From positions 1-60,933 of IMG/VR virus record IMGVR_UViG_3300037114_000075: a DNA stretch of 60,933 nucleotides; one strand, given 5' to 3'. The stretch's first letter is position 1, and every line of letters begins with the position of its first letter. This document shows, one piece after another, positions 15,140 through 23,089 of this stretch. The DNA comes from a virus. Position numbers and translations under genes: made by a program. The notes beneath the pieces were generated by a model. It was given only the letters and a program-made list of their open reading frames with translations, was not told the origin of the DNA and did no database searches.

Positions 15140-16804
15140 GTGAACCAGATCATCCGGCCTTCCTTCGATTGGCACAATCCGGATTACACCGAAGTCTGGA
15201 AAGCCCGTGCGGCCGCGCTCGCGCGAATCCGGGCCGAGCCGCAAAACCTGCCAATTCTGAAGGCCTATTATCGCGACCACATTCCCACCTTCATCACGGA
15301 TTGGGGCGTTACGGTCGATCCGCGCAATGCGGCCCTTGGGCAGACGACATTTGCGCCCTTCGTCCTCTTTCAGAGGCAGATCGAGTGGGTCGAGTGGGTG
15401 CTTGAGCACTGGCGGGCGCGCGAGCCAGGCCTATGCGAGAAATCCCGTGACATGGGCGTTTCCTGGTGCGCCATGGCGCTGTCCTGTTCGCTGTGCATCT
15501 TCTATCGCGGGATGTCGATCGGCGTCGGATCCCGCAAGGCGGAATATGTCGATAACGTCGGCGACCTGAAGGCGCTGCTACCGCGGGCGCGGATCTTCAT
15601 GCGCTACCTCCCCGAGGAATTCCGGGCCGGCTGGGTCGAATGGCGCGACGCGCCGCAAATGCGGGTCAACTTCCCGGAAACTGGCTCGGCAATCGGCGGA
15701 GAGGGCGGGGAGGACATCGGGCGCGGCGATCGGCGCGGGATCTATTTCGTCGACGAATTCGCGCACTTCAAGAATGGCGAGCTCGTCGAGGCTTCGCTCT
15801 CGCAAACCACGGACTGCCGTATCGATATGTCCTCGGTGCGCGGCATGAACAACCCGTTCGCCCGCAAGCGCTGGGGGACCAAGGTCTCAGTTTTCGTATT
15901 CGATTGGCACGATGATCCACGAAAGGATCAGGCCTGGTATGAAAAGCAATGCGCCGAGCTTGATCCGGTTGTCGTTGCGCAGGAGATTGATCGGGACTAT
16001 TCCGCGTCGGTCGAGGGCATCGTCATTCCTGGCGCTTGGGCGCGGGCATGCGTCAACGCCTGCGAAATCATCGGTCTCGAGCCGACGGGAGCGGATCTCG
16101 CCGCCCTAGACGTCGCCGATGAAGGCAAGGACAAAAACGCTTTTTGCGGGACGCATGGCGTCGAAATAAGGTATCTCGAGGAATGGAGTGGTCGCGGCGC
16201 CGATCTCTATCAAACCGCCCAGCGGACCGTTGATCTCTGCGACGAGCACGGCTATCGCGGCTTCCGTTATGACGAGGATGGCCTTGGCGCCGGGCTGCGC
16301 GGCGATATGCGGGTCATCAACGAGTTCCGGGTCTCGCGGAAGGCCCGCGCGCATCCCGCCGAGGGCTGGCGTGGATCTGAGGCAGTGGTCGATCCGGAGG
16401 GCGTGGTCGAGGGAACGCGCGGGATCGACGGGACCGATACCGGCCGCAAGAACAAGGATTTCTTCGCCAACCGCAAGGCGCAGGGCTGGTGGTCGCTGCG
16501 CCGGCGGGCGCAGAAGACCTATCGGTGGATCGTCGAGGGCGTAAAATGCAATCCAGACGAGATCCTGTCGATTTCATCGAAGGCGCCGAATTGCTGGAAA
16601 GCAGTGGCGGAATTGAGCCAATCGACCTATAAATTCAATGAGGCCGGCAAGATGATCATCAACAAAAAGCCGGATGGCCAGCCGTCGCCGAATCTGGCCG
16701 ACTCAATCATGATGCGGTTTGCGCCAGGGGATTCAGGCTCGCTCGTGGTCGATCAAGACCTGTTGCAACGGGCGAGGATGATGCGGCCGGCGCGGAGGCA
16801 TTGA
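15140..16804 (+). CDS. terL: Terminase large subunit
   Basis: 554 residues, GTG start. ATPase part: Walker-A-like EKSRDMGVSW at 100-109, where the motif takes the KSRDMG form usual for large terminases, and Walker B IYFVDE at 201-206. Nuclease part: ALDVADEGKDKN near 322-333 supplies the first acidic residues, with FRYDEDGLGAG and LADSIMMRF later. It cuts concatemeric DNA and drives it into the prohead through the DUF1073 portal. Length and motif order are normal. Confidence 0.95.
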   Translation: MNQIIRPSFDWHNPDYTEVWKARAAALARIRAEPQNLPILKAYYRDHIPTFITDWGVTVDPRNAALGQTTFAPFVLFQRQIEWVEWVLEHWRAREPGLCEKSRDMGVSWCAMALSCSLCIFYRGMSIGVGSRKAEYVDNVGDLKALLPRARIFMRYLPEEFRAGWVEWRDAPQMRVNFPETGSAIGGEGGEDIGRGDRRGIYFVDEFAHFKNGELVEASLSQTTDCRIDMSSVRGMNNPFARKRWGTKVSVFVFDWHDDPRKDQAWYEKQCAELDPVVVAQEIDRDYSASVEGIVIPGAWARACVNACEIIGLEPTGADLAALDVADEGKDKNAFCGTHGVEIRYLEEWSGRGADLYQTAQRTVDLCDEHGYRGFRYDEDGLGAGLRGDMRVINEFRVSRKARAHPAEGWRGSEAVVDPEGVVEGTRGIDGTDTGRKNKDFFANRKAQGWWSLRRRAQKTYRWIVEGVKCNPDEILSISSKAPNCWKAVAELSQSTYKFNEAGKMIINKKPDGQPSPNLADSIMMRFAPGDSGSLVVDQDLLQRARMMRPARRH

Positions 16805-16840
16805 GATTGACTTCCAAGCAGAGAAGCTGGAAATTCTGAA

Positions 16841-16856
16841 TGTTTCACGTGAAACC
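16841..16856. other. parS: parS-like ParB binding site
   Basis: TGTTTCACGTGAAACC matches 15 of 16 bases of the chromosomal parS consensus (TGTTTCACGTGAAACA), including the full 14-bp palindromic core GTTTCACGTGAAAC at 16842-16855. It lies in the gap between terL and 16877. A specific 14-mer is expected by chance far less than once in 61 kb. Other CACGTG hexamers in the window (near 73 and 54775) lack the flanking bases. It could load host ParB onto the phage genome. Confidence 0.75.
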
Positions 16857-16876
16857 TTGAAAATGGAGACGGAATC

Positions 16877-17173
16877 GTGAACCCCGGCGATTTGGTCGTA
16901 TGCATTAACGTTGGCGAGTTCAATGATGGGCGTGTGTGGGGGGAACCGCGACCGGAGCTGGAACTTGGTCGCCTATACTCGATACGCGACGCGTTTGTTT
17001 GCCCTATGTTCGGTCATTGGGTTGTCCGGCTTCATGAGATACGGCGCGATTGCGTGTATGGAACGGATTGGCCCTTCGCCGCTGAGCGCTTCCGTCCCGT
17101 TCGTCCGACCTCCATCGAATGTTTCCGTGAGCTGCTCGAAACGGCTCCGAAAGAATTGGAGCCGGCGCCATAA
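16877..17173 (+). CDS. Hypothetical protein
   Basis: 98 residues, GTG start after GGAGACGGA. Beta-rich (MNPGDLVVCINVGEFNDG, LYSIRDAFVC, WVVRLHEIRR), an SH3-like or DUF4314-like small-barrel pattern seen in alphaproteobacterial phages, ending in a helix CFRELLETAPKELEP. No enzyme motif. Lies just downstream of the parS-like site. Confidence 0.65.
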   Translation: MNPGDLVVCINVGEFNDGRVWGEPRPELELGRLYSIRDAFVCPMFGHWVVRLHEIRRDCVYGTDWPFAAERFRPVRPTSIECFRELLETAPKELEPAP

Positions 17174-17409
17174 ATATCGGGAAGCGGTTCACAGTCGGGA
17201 TCTGCCGGGACTGCGGCGAGCCGTTCGCCTTTCGCCGAGGCTTGCGCGGGGCGCCCCGAAAGCGGTGCGATCCATGCCTTGCCACTGAGAAGAAGGCCAG
17301 TGAGCACAACTGGTACATCTACAAGCGAAAGCCGCAACGTGCGGCGCTGCGGGCCATGCGGAAGCAGAAAACTTACTGGAAAAGAGAATGGGGGAGCGCG
17401 GAACCTTGA
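17170..17409 (+). CDS. Zinc-finger reading frame without a canonical start
   Basis: The frame ending at TGA 17407-17409 encodes a clear C-X2-C...C-X2-C zinc ribbon (ICRDCGEPFAF and RCDPC) and a basic tail (YIYKRKPQRAALRAMRKQK). The nearest in-frame stop upstream is at 17128-17130. Between it and the ribbon I find no ATG, GTG or TTG, only ATT at 17155 and ATA at 17170. Translation could use a rare start or a frameshift from 16877-17173. Listed start is nominal. Confidence 0.45.
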   Translation: MNIGKRFTVGICRDCGEPFAFRRGLRGAPRKRCDPCLATEKKASEHNWYIYKRKPQRAALRAMRKQKTYWKREWGSAEP

Positions 17410-17466
17410 GCCGATAGTCTCGTCGCCCATAGACGGCTCGTGGTCGATACGCTTTTTATAATGTCT

Positions 17467-17679
17467 CTACGCTTCCCGACAGCTTCTAAATAGCCCAGAC
17501 GCCACGATCATATCGCGGAAAATCGCGTAGACCGTCACGTCGACCATCTGATCGCCGATGTTCCGCCAATACGCGGCTCTTCCCGCCTCCATCATCTCAG
17601 GCGTAATTTCAATTTCTGTCTCTGCGGGCGCGCCCGCCTCACGCGAATCTTTCCGTGAAGCGGCCAACTTGCGGCACAT
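17467..17679 (-). CDS. Hypothetical protein on the opposite strand (moron-like)
   Basis: 70 residues from MCRKLAASRKDSREAGAPAE. The core EITPEMMEAGRAAYWRNIGD is a pattern I associate with small accessory proteins of alphaproteobacterial phages and plasmids. It is the only minus-strand gene I accept inside the long rightward block, so it is probably an independently transcribed insertion. Confidence 0.65.
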   Translation of the reverse strand: MCRKLAASRKDSREAGAPAETEIEITPEMMEAGRAAYWRNIGDQMVDVTVYAIFRDMIVASGLFRSCREA

Positions 17680-17817
17680 AGGAAATCCCTACGTCAAGTA
17701 ATATAATTGCCCCGGCACCGTCATGGTGATCCCCGAGCGCGGGAATGATATGCTGATCTCGGTGCGGGCTCAAGCGCGGATTGACTTTTCAAGGTCAATG
17801 ACCAACTGACAAAAGCT

Positions 17818-18132
17818 ATGAAAACGCTGTGGTTCAAGGGTCGCGACGTCGCGCCGATATTGTCAGGCGGAAAGACCGACACGCTTCGCACGCCATCTCC
17901 GCGATTGCCTAGGGTCCGCGAGACCGTTGTTTTCGCCGTTGGCCAGCGGGGCGCCTTTGCGAAAGTGATCATCCAGAAAAAGGAGCACGGCCAATACATC
18001 TCGCTCGGGCGCCGCCGGCAACTCGCCGAGCACTACGGCTGCGACATGCGCGCTCCGTTCATCCGTCTGGAATTCCGGGTTGTCGAAACTATGGCTGCAT
18101 TTACTGGCTCACAACTCAAGCTGGCGATTTGA
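17818..18132 (+). CDS. ASCH-domain-like protein
   Basis: 104 residues. MKTLWFKGRDVAPILSGGKT followed by DTLRTPSPRLP, then a strand-rich middle (VVFAVGQRGAFAKVIIQKKE) is the usual start of ASCH/PUA-like beta-barrel proteins, where the conserved GxKTxxxR loop would contact RNA. In phages these often sit near head genes; function unknown. A motif TTGACTTTTCAAG lies about 40 bases upstream and has near copies at 16806 and 18130. Confidence 0.6.
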   Translation: MKTLWFKGRDVAPILSGGKTDTLRTPSPRLPRVRETVVFAVGQRGAFAKVIIQKKEHGQYISLGRRRQLAEHYGCDMRAPFIRLEFRVVETMAAFTGSQLKLAI

Positions 18133-18183
18133 CTTTCAAGTTCAAGATGCTTTACCTGCTTCAAGTTCGAGGGAATTTGAAGC

Positions 18184-20049
18184 ATGGCGAACGGATGGGG
18201 CGGCGCTCGACCTAACTCTGGCCCGAAGAAGCGAGCCGATTCCGCGCCTGCGGCGGCGCCCGCCCTGCCAACAGCCAGCAAAGAGCCGCCGAAGACCGCC
18301 GCCCAGCCCCGTCAGCCGATGTTCTCCGAGGATTCGGTTCGCGCCATCCTTGAGGCGTCGAGGGAGCTTGCGAATCGCGCGCGCAACCGCCCCCGCACGG
18401 AGCGATGGAATCCGTTCAAGATGGAGACGGATGAGCGTCTCCTGTTCCCTCCAGCCGCGATGCCGCCGAAAGAACAAAAGATCAGGATGGCGCAGGACTC
18501 CGCCTTGGTCTCGAACAACCAATTCGCCTCTCAGGCATGGCAGGCCGGCGGGATGCTTGGCCAAGCCGTTGCCGAGGGACTGCTTTTCCTCGGCTATCCC
18601 TATCTGTCCGAATTGGCGCAGCGCCCTGAGTTCCGGCTATTCGGCGAGATCAGGGCGGAGGAAATGACGCGGAAGTGGAGGCGCTTCCGCGGCACCGACG
18701 ACAAGAGCACCAAGAATTCGAAGCGGCCGAATCGCCGCAATCAAGACGACGCCGAAGCGGATCTGAGGCGCGGCGCGCTTGGCGAGCGTCCGCGCACCGA
18801 CAAGAAGAACCGCGAGATCGAGGACAAGATCAAGGAGCTCAAGGATCTGGAGGACGATCTCCAGGTCCGCGATTGGTTCAAGACCTGCGCGGCGCAAGAC
18901 GCCTATTTCGGGATCTCGCACCTTTTCATTGATCTAAATGGGGCCGATCTTGAAAACCGGCAAGATCCGGAATTGAAAACCAACATTGGGAACGGGCGCG
19001 ATGTCGTCTCCAAGGATAAGCTCGTCAAGGGTTGCATCCGTGGCCTGCGCGCGATCGAGCCGATCTGGTGCTACCCGACGACATACAACGCCTCCAACCC
19101 GCTGATCCCGTCCTGGTATGATCCGCAGGTCTGGTACGTCATGGGATCCGAAATCCATAAGACGCGGCTGCTCTCCTTCATCGGGCGCCCGGTTCCGGAC
19201 ATCTTGAAACCGGCCTATGCCTTCGGCGGCCTTTCTATGACGCAGATGGCGCAGCCCTATGTCGACATCTGGCTGCGGACCCGCGAATCGGTGGGCGAGA
19301 TCATTCACGCCTTTTCGGTGATGGTCCTGTCGACCAATATGCAGACTACGGTGATGCCCGGGGCAGGCGGCGGGGGCGGTGGGGATGTTCTCGGCCGGCT
19401 GGCGCTATTCAACATTCTCCGCGACAACCAGGGCGTCTTCGCCATCGACAAGACGAACGAGGATTTCAAGAACGTCGCGGCGCCGCTTGGCGGCCTCGAC
19501 GATCTTCAGGCGCAATCTCAAGAGCACATGATGAGCGTGGGGCGGCTACCAGCGGTCAAATTCACCGGCATCCAGCCTAAGGGCCTCAACGCGACATCTG
19601 ACGGCGAGATGCGCGCTTTCAACGACACGATCCACGGCGCGCAGGAGCACCTCTTCCGGCCCAATCTCCAGACCGTCACCGATATCATGCAGATCCACCT
19701 TTGGGGCAAACGCGATCCAGATATCACCTCCGAATTTCTTCCGCTGCAGGAACCGACGCCCAAGGAACTCGAAGAGATCAGGAAGCTCCGCGCCGAGACG
19801 ATTCAGATCTACACCGATGCTGGAATCCTTTGGCAGGAGGAAGCCCGCGAGCATCTCATCAACGATCCAGAATCGGGCTTCGACGGGCTTGATCCGAAGG
19901 ACGTGCCGAACCTGCTCGAAGAGGAGGAAGAAGGGCTGGAGCCCGAAGGCGGTCGCCCGCAGCCGCAGGCCGCAAAGGGCGAACAGGAACAGGGCGGCGC
20001 GGATGATGCCCCCCGACCGAAGAAGAAGCCGCCCGCCAAGCGCGCATAA
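18184..20049 (+). CDS. Portal protein, DUF1073 family
   Basis: 621 residues. After a low-complexity Ala/Pro start come DUF1073 features: SNNQFASQAWQAGGMLGQA and YLSELAQRPEFRL. A phage-specific charged insertion follows (KNSKRPNRRNQDD... KKNREIEDKIKELKDLEDDL). The core then resumes with AAQDAYFGISHLFIDLNG, LRAIEPIWCYPTTYNASNP and MMSVGRLPAVKFTGIQPKGL. The C-terminus is acidic then Lys-rich. The portal forms the dodecameric DNA channel at one capsid vertex. Longer than typical DUF1073 portals because of N- and C-terminal extensions. Confidence 0.9.
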   Translation: MANGWGGARPNSGPKKRADSAPAAAPALPTASKEPPKTAAQPRQPMFSEDSVRAILEASRELANRARNRPRTERWNPFKMETDERLLFPPAAMPPKEQKIRMAQDSALVSNNQFASQAWQAGGMLGQAVAEGLLFLGYPYLSELAQRPEFRLFGEIRAEEMTRKWRRFRGTDDKSTKNSKRPNRRNQDDAEADLRRGALGERPRTDKKNREIEDKIKELKDLEDDLQVRDWFKTCAAQDAYFGISHLFIDLNGADLENRQDPELKTNIGNGRDVVSKDKLVKGCIRGLRAIEPIWCYPTTYNASNPLIPSWYDPQVWYVMGSEIHKTRLLSFIGRPVPDILKPAYAFGGLSMTQMAQPYVDIWLRTRESVGEIIHAFSVMVLSTNMQTTVMPGAGGGGGGDVLGRLALFNILRDNQGVFAIDKTNEDFKNVAAPLGGLDDLQAQSQEHMMSVGRLPAVKFTGIQPKGLNATSDGEMRAFNDTIHGAQEHLFRPNLQTVTDIMQIHLWGKRDPDITSEFLPLQEPTPKELEEIRKLRAETIQIYTDAGILWQEEAREHLINDPESGFDGLDPKDVPNLLEEEEEGLEPEGGRPQPQAAKGEQEQGGADDAPRPKKKPPAKRA

Positions 20050-20073
20050 TCGCCGGGGGGGAGTAGACATTCG

Positions 20074-20100
20074 GCGTGGGTGGGATTATTTTCCCCACGC
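20074..20100 (+). terminator. Hairpin after the portal gene
   Basis: GCGTGGG (20074-20080) pairs perfectly with CCCACGC (20094-20100) over a 13-base loop. It lies 24 bases after the portal stop in a 150-base gap. There is no T-run after it, so an intrinsic terminator is uncertain; it may instead stabilise mRNA ends. Confidence 0.35.
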
Positions 20101-20172
20101 GGTAGCAGCCCTGGACCGTCCTCGCTTGCGGTCAAAGGCGTGCACTAGGCTGTTCGTCAAGTCGCCGAGGCG

Positions 20173-20213
20173 AGCCGCATTTGAACTTTAGGGAAACCGA
20201 TGAGCGAAATGAT
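20173..20213 (+). repeat. 41-bp dispersed direct repeat, copy A
   Basis: Matches 50979-51019 at 39 of 41 positions. It covers the leader and first codons of a MSEMI-type gene (TTGAACTTTAGGGAAACCG, then ATGAGCGAAATGAT). The leader is as conserved as the coding bases, so the shared piece probably includes a translation or transcription signal. Confidence 0.85.
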
Positions 20214-20646
20214 CGAGCGCGTAACGAAGGCGATCGAGGCGGCGAAAATGGAATGGTCATCGGAGGACGCCAGCGCCGACCAATGGACCGCCCCGGCCGA
20301 CTATCTGGCCTCTGCTGCGGTCAAAGCCATGCGCGAGCCGACCACGGCGATGACCGAAGCCGAGATTTTCAGACTGAGACAACTCTCCACGTTCCTGATC
20401 TTGGAGCGATGGCACGAACATCGCGAGCGAGCGTTGCTATGGTTCTCGCCCATAGATCAGATCTATCGATGCGTAGCCTGTGGCCCGCTATTCGGATATC
20501 CTCCTGATGAGATTTTCAGGCCTGAATATCTCGATTTTTATATTACAGAATTTGCCGGCCGGTGGTCGGTGAGCTGTGAAAATGTAATGGTCGAAATGTT
20601 TGATGAGAATCCTGCGCTGGCGCAGCGGAGGAAGGGGAACGAGTAG
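20200..20646 (+). CDS. MSEMI-family small protein, long paralogue
   Basis: 148 residues starting MSEMIERVTKAIEAAKMEWS; contains ASAAVKAMREPTTAM. This N-terminal block with the AMREPT motif is shared with 51006-51251 in the same genome and is very common in alphaproteobacterial phages. The C-terminal 80 residues (RHWHE-like aromatic region, CVACGPLFGYPPDEIF) are unique to this copy. Function unknown. Confidence 0.7.
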   Translation: MSEMIERVTKAIEAAKMEWSSEDASADQWTAPADYLASAAVKAMREPTTAMTEAEIFRLRQLSTFLILERWHEHRERALLWFSPIDQIYRCVACGPLFGYPPDEIFRPEYLDFYITEFAGRWSVSCENVMVEMFDENPALAQRRKGNE

Positions 20647-20694
20647 ACATCCGCCCCGGACCATAATGTCCGCAACAAATAACGGGAATTAACC

Positions 20695-20937
20695 ATGGTG
20701 GAATTTGGTCCGACGACTCACTACCGATGCGCGGCTTGCGGTTCTGTTTATGAACTCAAATGCGACGCCGACTGGGATGATGGCGACGCCAAGAGCGAGC
20801 TGGAACGAACCTTCCCCAGCGCGACCGTAGAGAACTGCGCTGTGGTTTGTGATCTTTGTTACAGGAATATAATTCTTGCCGAGACATCCTTCTGGTCCGT
20901 CGGCCGGGTCGATCTGGCGCAAAAGGAGCCGAAATGA
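20695..20937 (+). CDS. Small zinc-ribbon protein
   Basis: 80 residues. YRCAACGSVYEL and VVCDLCYRNII give two CxxC knuckles about 40 residues apart, a rubredoxin-like or zinc-ribbon layout. It lies after a small hairpin (CGGAC/GTCCG at about 20658) and overlaps the next gene by 4 bases. Confidence 0.65.
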   Translation: MVEFGPTTHYRCAACGSVYELKCDADWDDGDAKSELERTFPSATVENCAVVCDLCYRNIILAETSFWSVGRVDLAQKEPK

Positions 20938-21140
20938 CAAACGGACAAAAACTATGGCTCGACTCTCACAAGCCGTACCGCGCGATCAGCAACACGCCGA
21001 GCGGCTTCCGCTGGACCAAAATGGGGATGCTGCACGCCGACGGAACTTTCGAGGCGACAATCCCCGGCAAGCGGCCGGCCGTTCGTCAAGGCTCTTTCGA
21101 GGTCGGCATCCTTGAAGAAATCTTCACGCCTGGCCGTTAG
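20934..21140 (+). CDS. Small head-region protein, WLxxHK paralogue 1
   Basis: 68 residues from MTNGQKLWLDSHKPYRAISN. The pattern QxxWLxxHK...GxLHxDGxF...PGxRP...GxFxVGI is shared with 22541-22834, so these are paralogues flanking the MuF-type head gene. Ends inside the start of that gene. Possibly a minor head component; no known family. Confidence 0.6.
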   Translation: MTNGQKLWLDSHKPYRAISNTPSGFRWTKMGMLHADGTFEATIPGKRPAVRQGSFEVGILEEIFTPGR

Positions 21141-21945
21141 GCTTCACAACGCCGACGGCAAGGAAATCGCGCTCAAGGCGATTCGCCCAAATATCGGGAT
21201 CGCAGCGGCCTATCGGCGAAAACTGTTGCTCCTCGTCAACGAGATGGCGACGTCCTATGCGCACTGGATCCGCGCGCAATATCGCCGGCAGCCGCCGGAG
21301 ATGGCGCAGGACGCCTCGCCAGCGCGGGAGCTTGGCCAGGAGATCAAGAAGCTCGGCAAGCGTTGGGACCGGAGGATTAACGATCTCGCGCCTCAGCTTG
21401 CCAGCTGGTTCGCCAAGAGCGCCGGAAGCCGATCCGAGGCCGTGCTCAAGAAGATGCTGCGCGACGCCGGCTTTGCCGTGAAATTCCAGATGACGGCGGC
21501 GATGCGCGATGTCATTGATGCGACGATTGCGGAGAACGTTGCGCTGATCAAATCGATCGGGAGCGAGTATCACAGCCAAGTCGAAGGACTCGTGATGCGG
21601 TCTGTCACCGCTGGCGGCGATCTCGAACAGCTCTCGAAGGATTTGAGGCATCGGTACGGCGTGACGCGGCGCCGGGCGGAACTGATCGCCCGAGATCAGA
21701 ATCGGAAGGCTACGGCGTCTCTCCGGCGCGCGCGAGAGACAGAACTTGGAATCGAAGATGGAATCTGGCTTCATTCCCACGGCGGGAACGAGCCTCGGCC
21801 GACGCACGTCAAGCAAGACGGGAAAAGGTTCAACTTGAAAACAGGATGGTTTGACACAGACCCAAAGGTGAGAAAGCACATCTTGCCCGGTGAGTTGATC
21901 AATTGCAGGTGTACGTGGAAGCCTGTGATCAAAGGGTTTTCGTGA
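21112..21945 (+). CDS. Head morphogenesis protein, SPP1 gp7/MuF family
   Basis: 277 residues, TTG start overlapping the previous gene by 29 bases. The C-terminal third has the MuF signature: VTRRRAELIARDQNRKATAS, HSHGGNEPRPTHVKQDGKRF, and the closing LINCRCTWKPVI. Such proteins enter the prohead in a few copies, bound to the portal, and are needed for DNA release or head shape. Length is normal. It directly follows the portal block, as usual. Confidence 0.85.
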   Translation: MKKSSRLAVRLHNADGKEIALKAIRPNIGIAAAYRRKLLLLVNEMATSYAHWIRAQYRRQPPEMAQDASPARELGQEIKKLGKRWDRRINDLAPQLASWFAKSAGSRSEAVLKKMLRDAGFAVKFQMTAAMRDVIDATIAENVALIKSIGSEYHSQVEGLVMRSVTAGGDLEQLSKDLRHRYGVTRRRAELIARDQNRKATASLRRARETELGIEDGIWLHSHGGNEPRPTHVKQDGKRFNLKTGWFDTDPKVRKHILPGELINCRCTWKPVIKGFS

Positions 21946-22505
21946 TTGTGCCGCCTCCGCTTTCTCTGACAAACGCTCGCCTTCTCGCCGCCGTCGGCTC
22001 GCCATGTCCCTATTGCGGGGCAGAGATGGCGCACACCCGCCTCGGCAACACGCCGACCTTCGACCACCTGATCCCGCGGAAGCATCGGAAAGAGCGCGGT
22101 GTCACGGTTCCGAAAATCATTTGCTGCTTCGGTTGCAATACTGACAAAGGCCAGCTTTTGCTCGAAGAATGGCTTGTGATCGTGCGCGCCCGTGGCAACG
22201 GCGACGCCAAGCGGCTTGCTACGCTCGAGGCCTTTGTTTCGGGGCATCCGGAATTCGCAACTCCGGGGGCGGCAGAGGCGTTCATCCAATCCAGGATCAA
22301 AGCGCCGCAGATCGGCCTTCCCCGGCGCGGGATGCTTCACGCGCGTGGTTTCAACCCCACGAAGGAATTCCGTTGTGCGGTGTGCCAGAGGAAATTCAAG
22401 ACCATCCAAGGATTTGAGGTTCATCTCCTCGCCTTCAGACGGGAGGATTCGCACATCCTTATCGATGTTGTTGAAGTTCTGGCGGCGGGATGCGATACGG
22501 GTTAA
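21942..22505 (+). CDS. HNH endonuclease with C-terminal zinc finger
   Basis: About 187 residues from GTG 21942 (overlapping the MuF stop as GTGA); a TTG at 21903 is an alternative. HNH core: CPYCGAEM, FDHLIPRKHRKERG and IICCFGCNTDKGQ, with two CxxC-type zinc ligands around the DH. A separate C2H2-like finger lies near the end (FRCAVCQRKFKTIQGFEVHL). In a head operon this may be a homing endonuclease, or an HNH nuclease assisting terminase as in HK97; position after portal rather than beside terL favours homing. Confidence 0.8.
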   Translation: MIVPPPLSLTNARLLAAVGSPCPYCGAEMAHTRLGNTPTFDHLIPRKHRKERGVTVPKIICCFGCNTDKGQLLLEEWLVIVRARGNGDAKRLATLEAFVSGHPEFATPGAAEAFIQSRIKAPQIGLPRRGMLHARGFNPTKEFRCAVCQRKFKTIQGFEVHLLAFRREDSHILIDVVEVLAAGCDTG

Positions 22506-22540
22506 ATTGGCGATTCAGGGCCACGAATAGGAGACACCCG

Positions 22541-22834
22541 ATGGGTATTGCCTCAGATCTACAGCGCAAGCGCCGCGCGCAGAAGGTCTTCCAGCAGAAA
22601 GCATTCCCCCCTCCCCGTGGGACTCCGCCGACGCAGGAGCAAACACGCTGGCTGCGCGACCACAAGAATTTCGTCCGGACGAGCCATCTCGGCCACCTCG
22701 CGAAATTCAGAGAGCAAGGCACGCTTCATATCGACGGGAGCTTCGTCCCTGTGTCGCCCGGCAGGCCTATCATGGACGGCGGCGGCGCCTTTGGCGTCGG
22801 GATCCCGTTCTCTCCCCGCAGGCGTCAAAGGTGA
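22541..22834 (+). CDS. Small head-region protein, WLxxHK paralogue 2
   Basis: 97 residues from MGIASDLQRKRRAQKVFQQK. After a basic N-terminal helix, TRWLRDHKNFVRTSHL and GTLHIDGSFVPVSPGRPIMD match the layout of 20934-21140. The basic extension is unique to this copy. The MuF and HNH genes separate the two paralogues. Confidence 0.6.
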   Translation: MGIASDLQRKRRAQKVFQQKAFPPPRGTPPTQEQTRWLRDHKNFVRTSHLGHLAKFREQGTLHIDGSFVPVSPGRPIMDGGGAFGVGIPFSPRRRQR

Positions 22835-22867
22835 CGATCTTGGCGCTTCGTGGTAAATCCTCGAAGC

Positions 22868-23089
22868 ATGATCGGCGAGACCGTCTATAAAGAATTCCCC
22901 GGCATCCGGGGCATGCCCGTCGGCTGGACGTGGTTGAGGCCGGATAGCCTCGGCGTTTCCGAGGAAGAAGGCGAGGCCCTTCAGGCTGGCTCACTTCCTA
23001 TTGACCGAGCCGTCGAGATCGGGGATTTGGTCAAGGCGGCCTCGCGGAATCTTCTCGAACTCTTTTCCCCCAGCCGAGGACTGCACTGA
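22868..23089 (+). CDS. Hypothetical protein
   Basis: 73 residues from MIGETVYKEFPGIRGMPVGW. Aromatic N-terminus, then an acidic helix (SEEEGEALQAG) and LASRNLLELFSP-like end. Its TGA overlaps the ATG of the protease gene (TGATG). Unknown. Confidence 0.6.
   Translation: MIGETVYKEFPGIRGMPVGWTWLRPDSLGVSEEEGEALQAGSLPIDRAVEIGDLVKAASRNLLELFSPSRGLH

Noticed and set aside
21124-22005. 293-residue minus-strand frame opposite the MuF gene
   Set aside because: Antisense shadow of a well-identified head gene, with Arg/Pro-rich composition.
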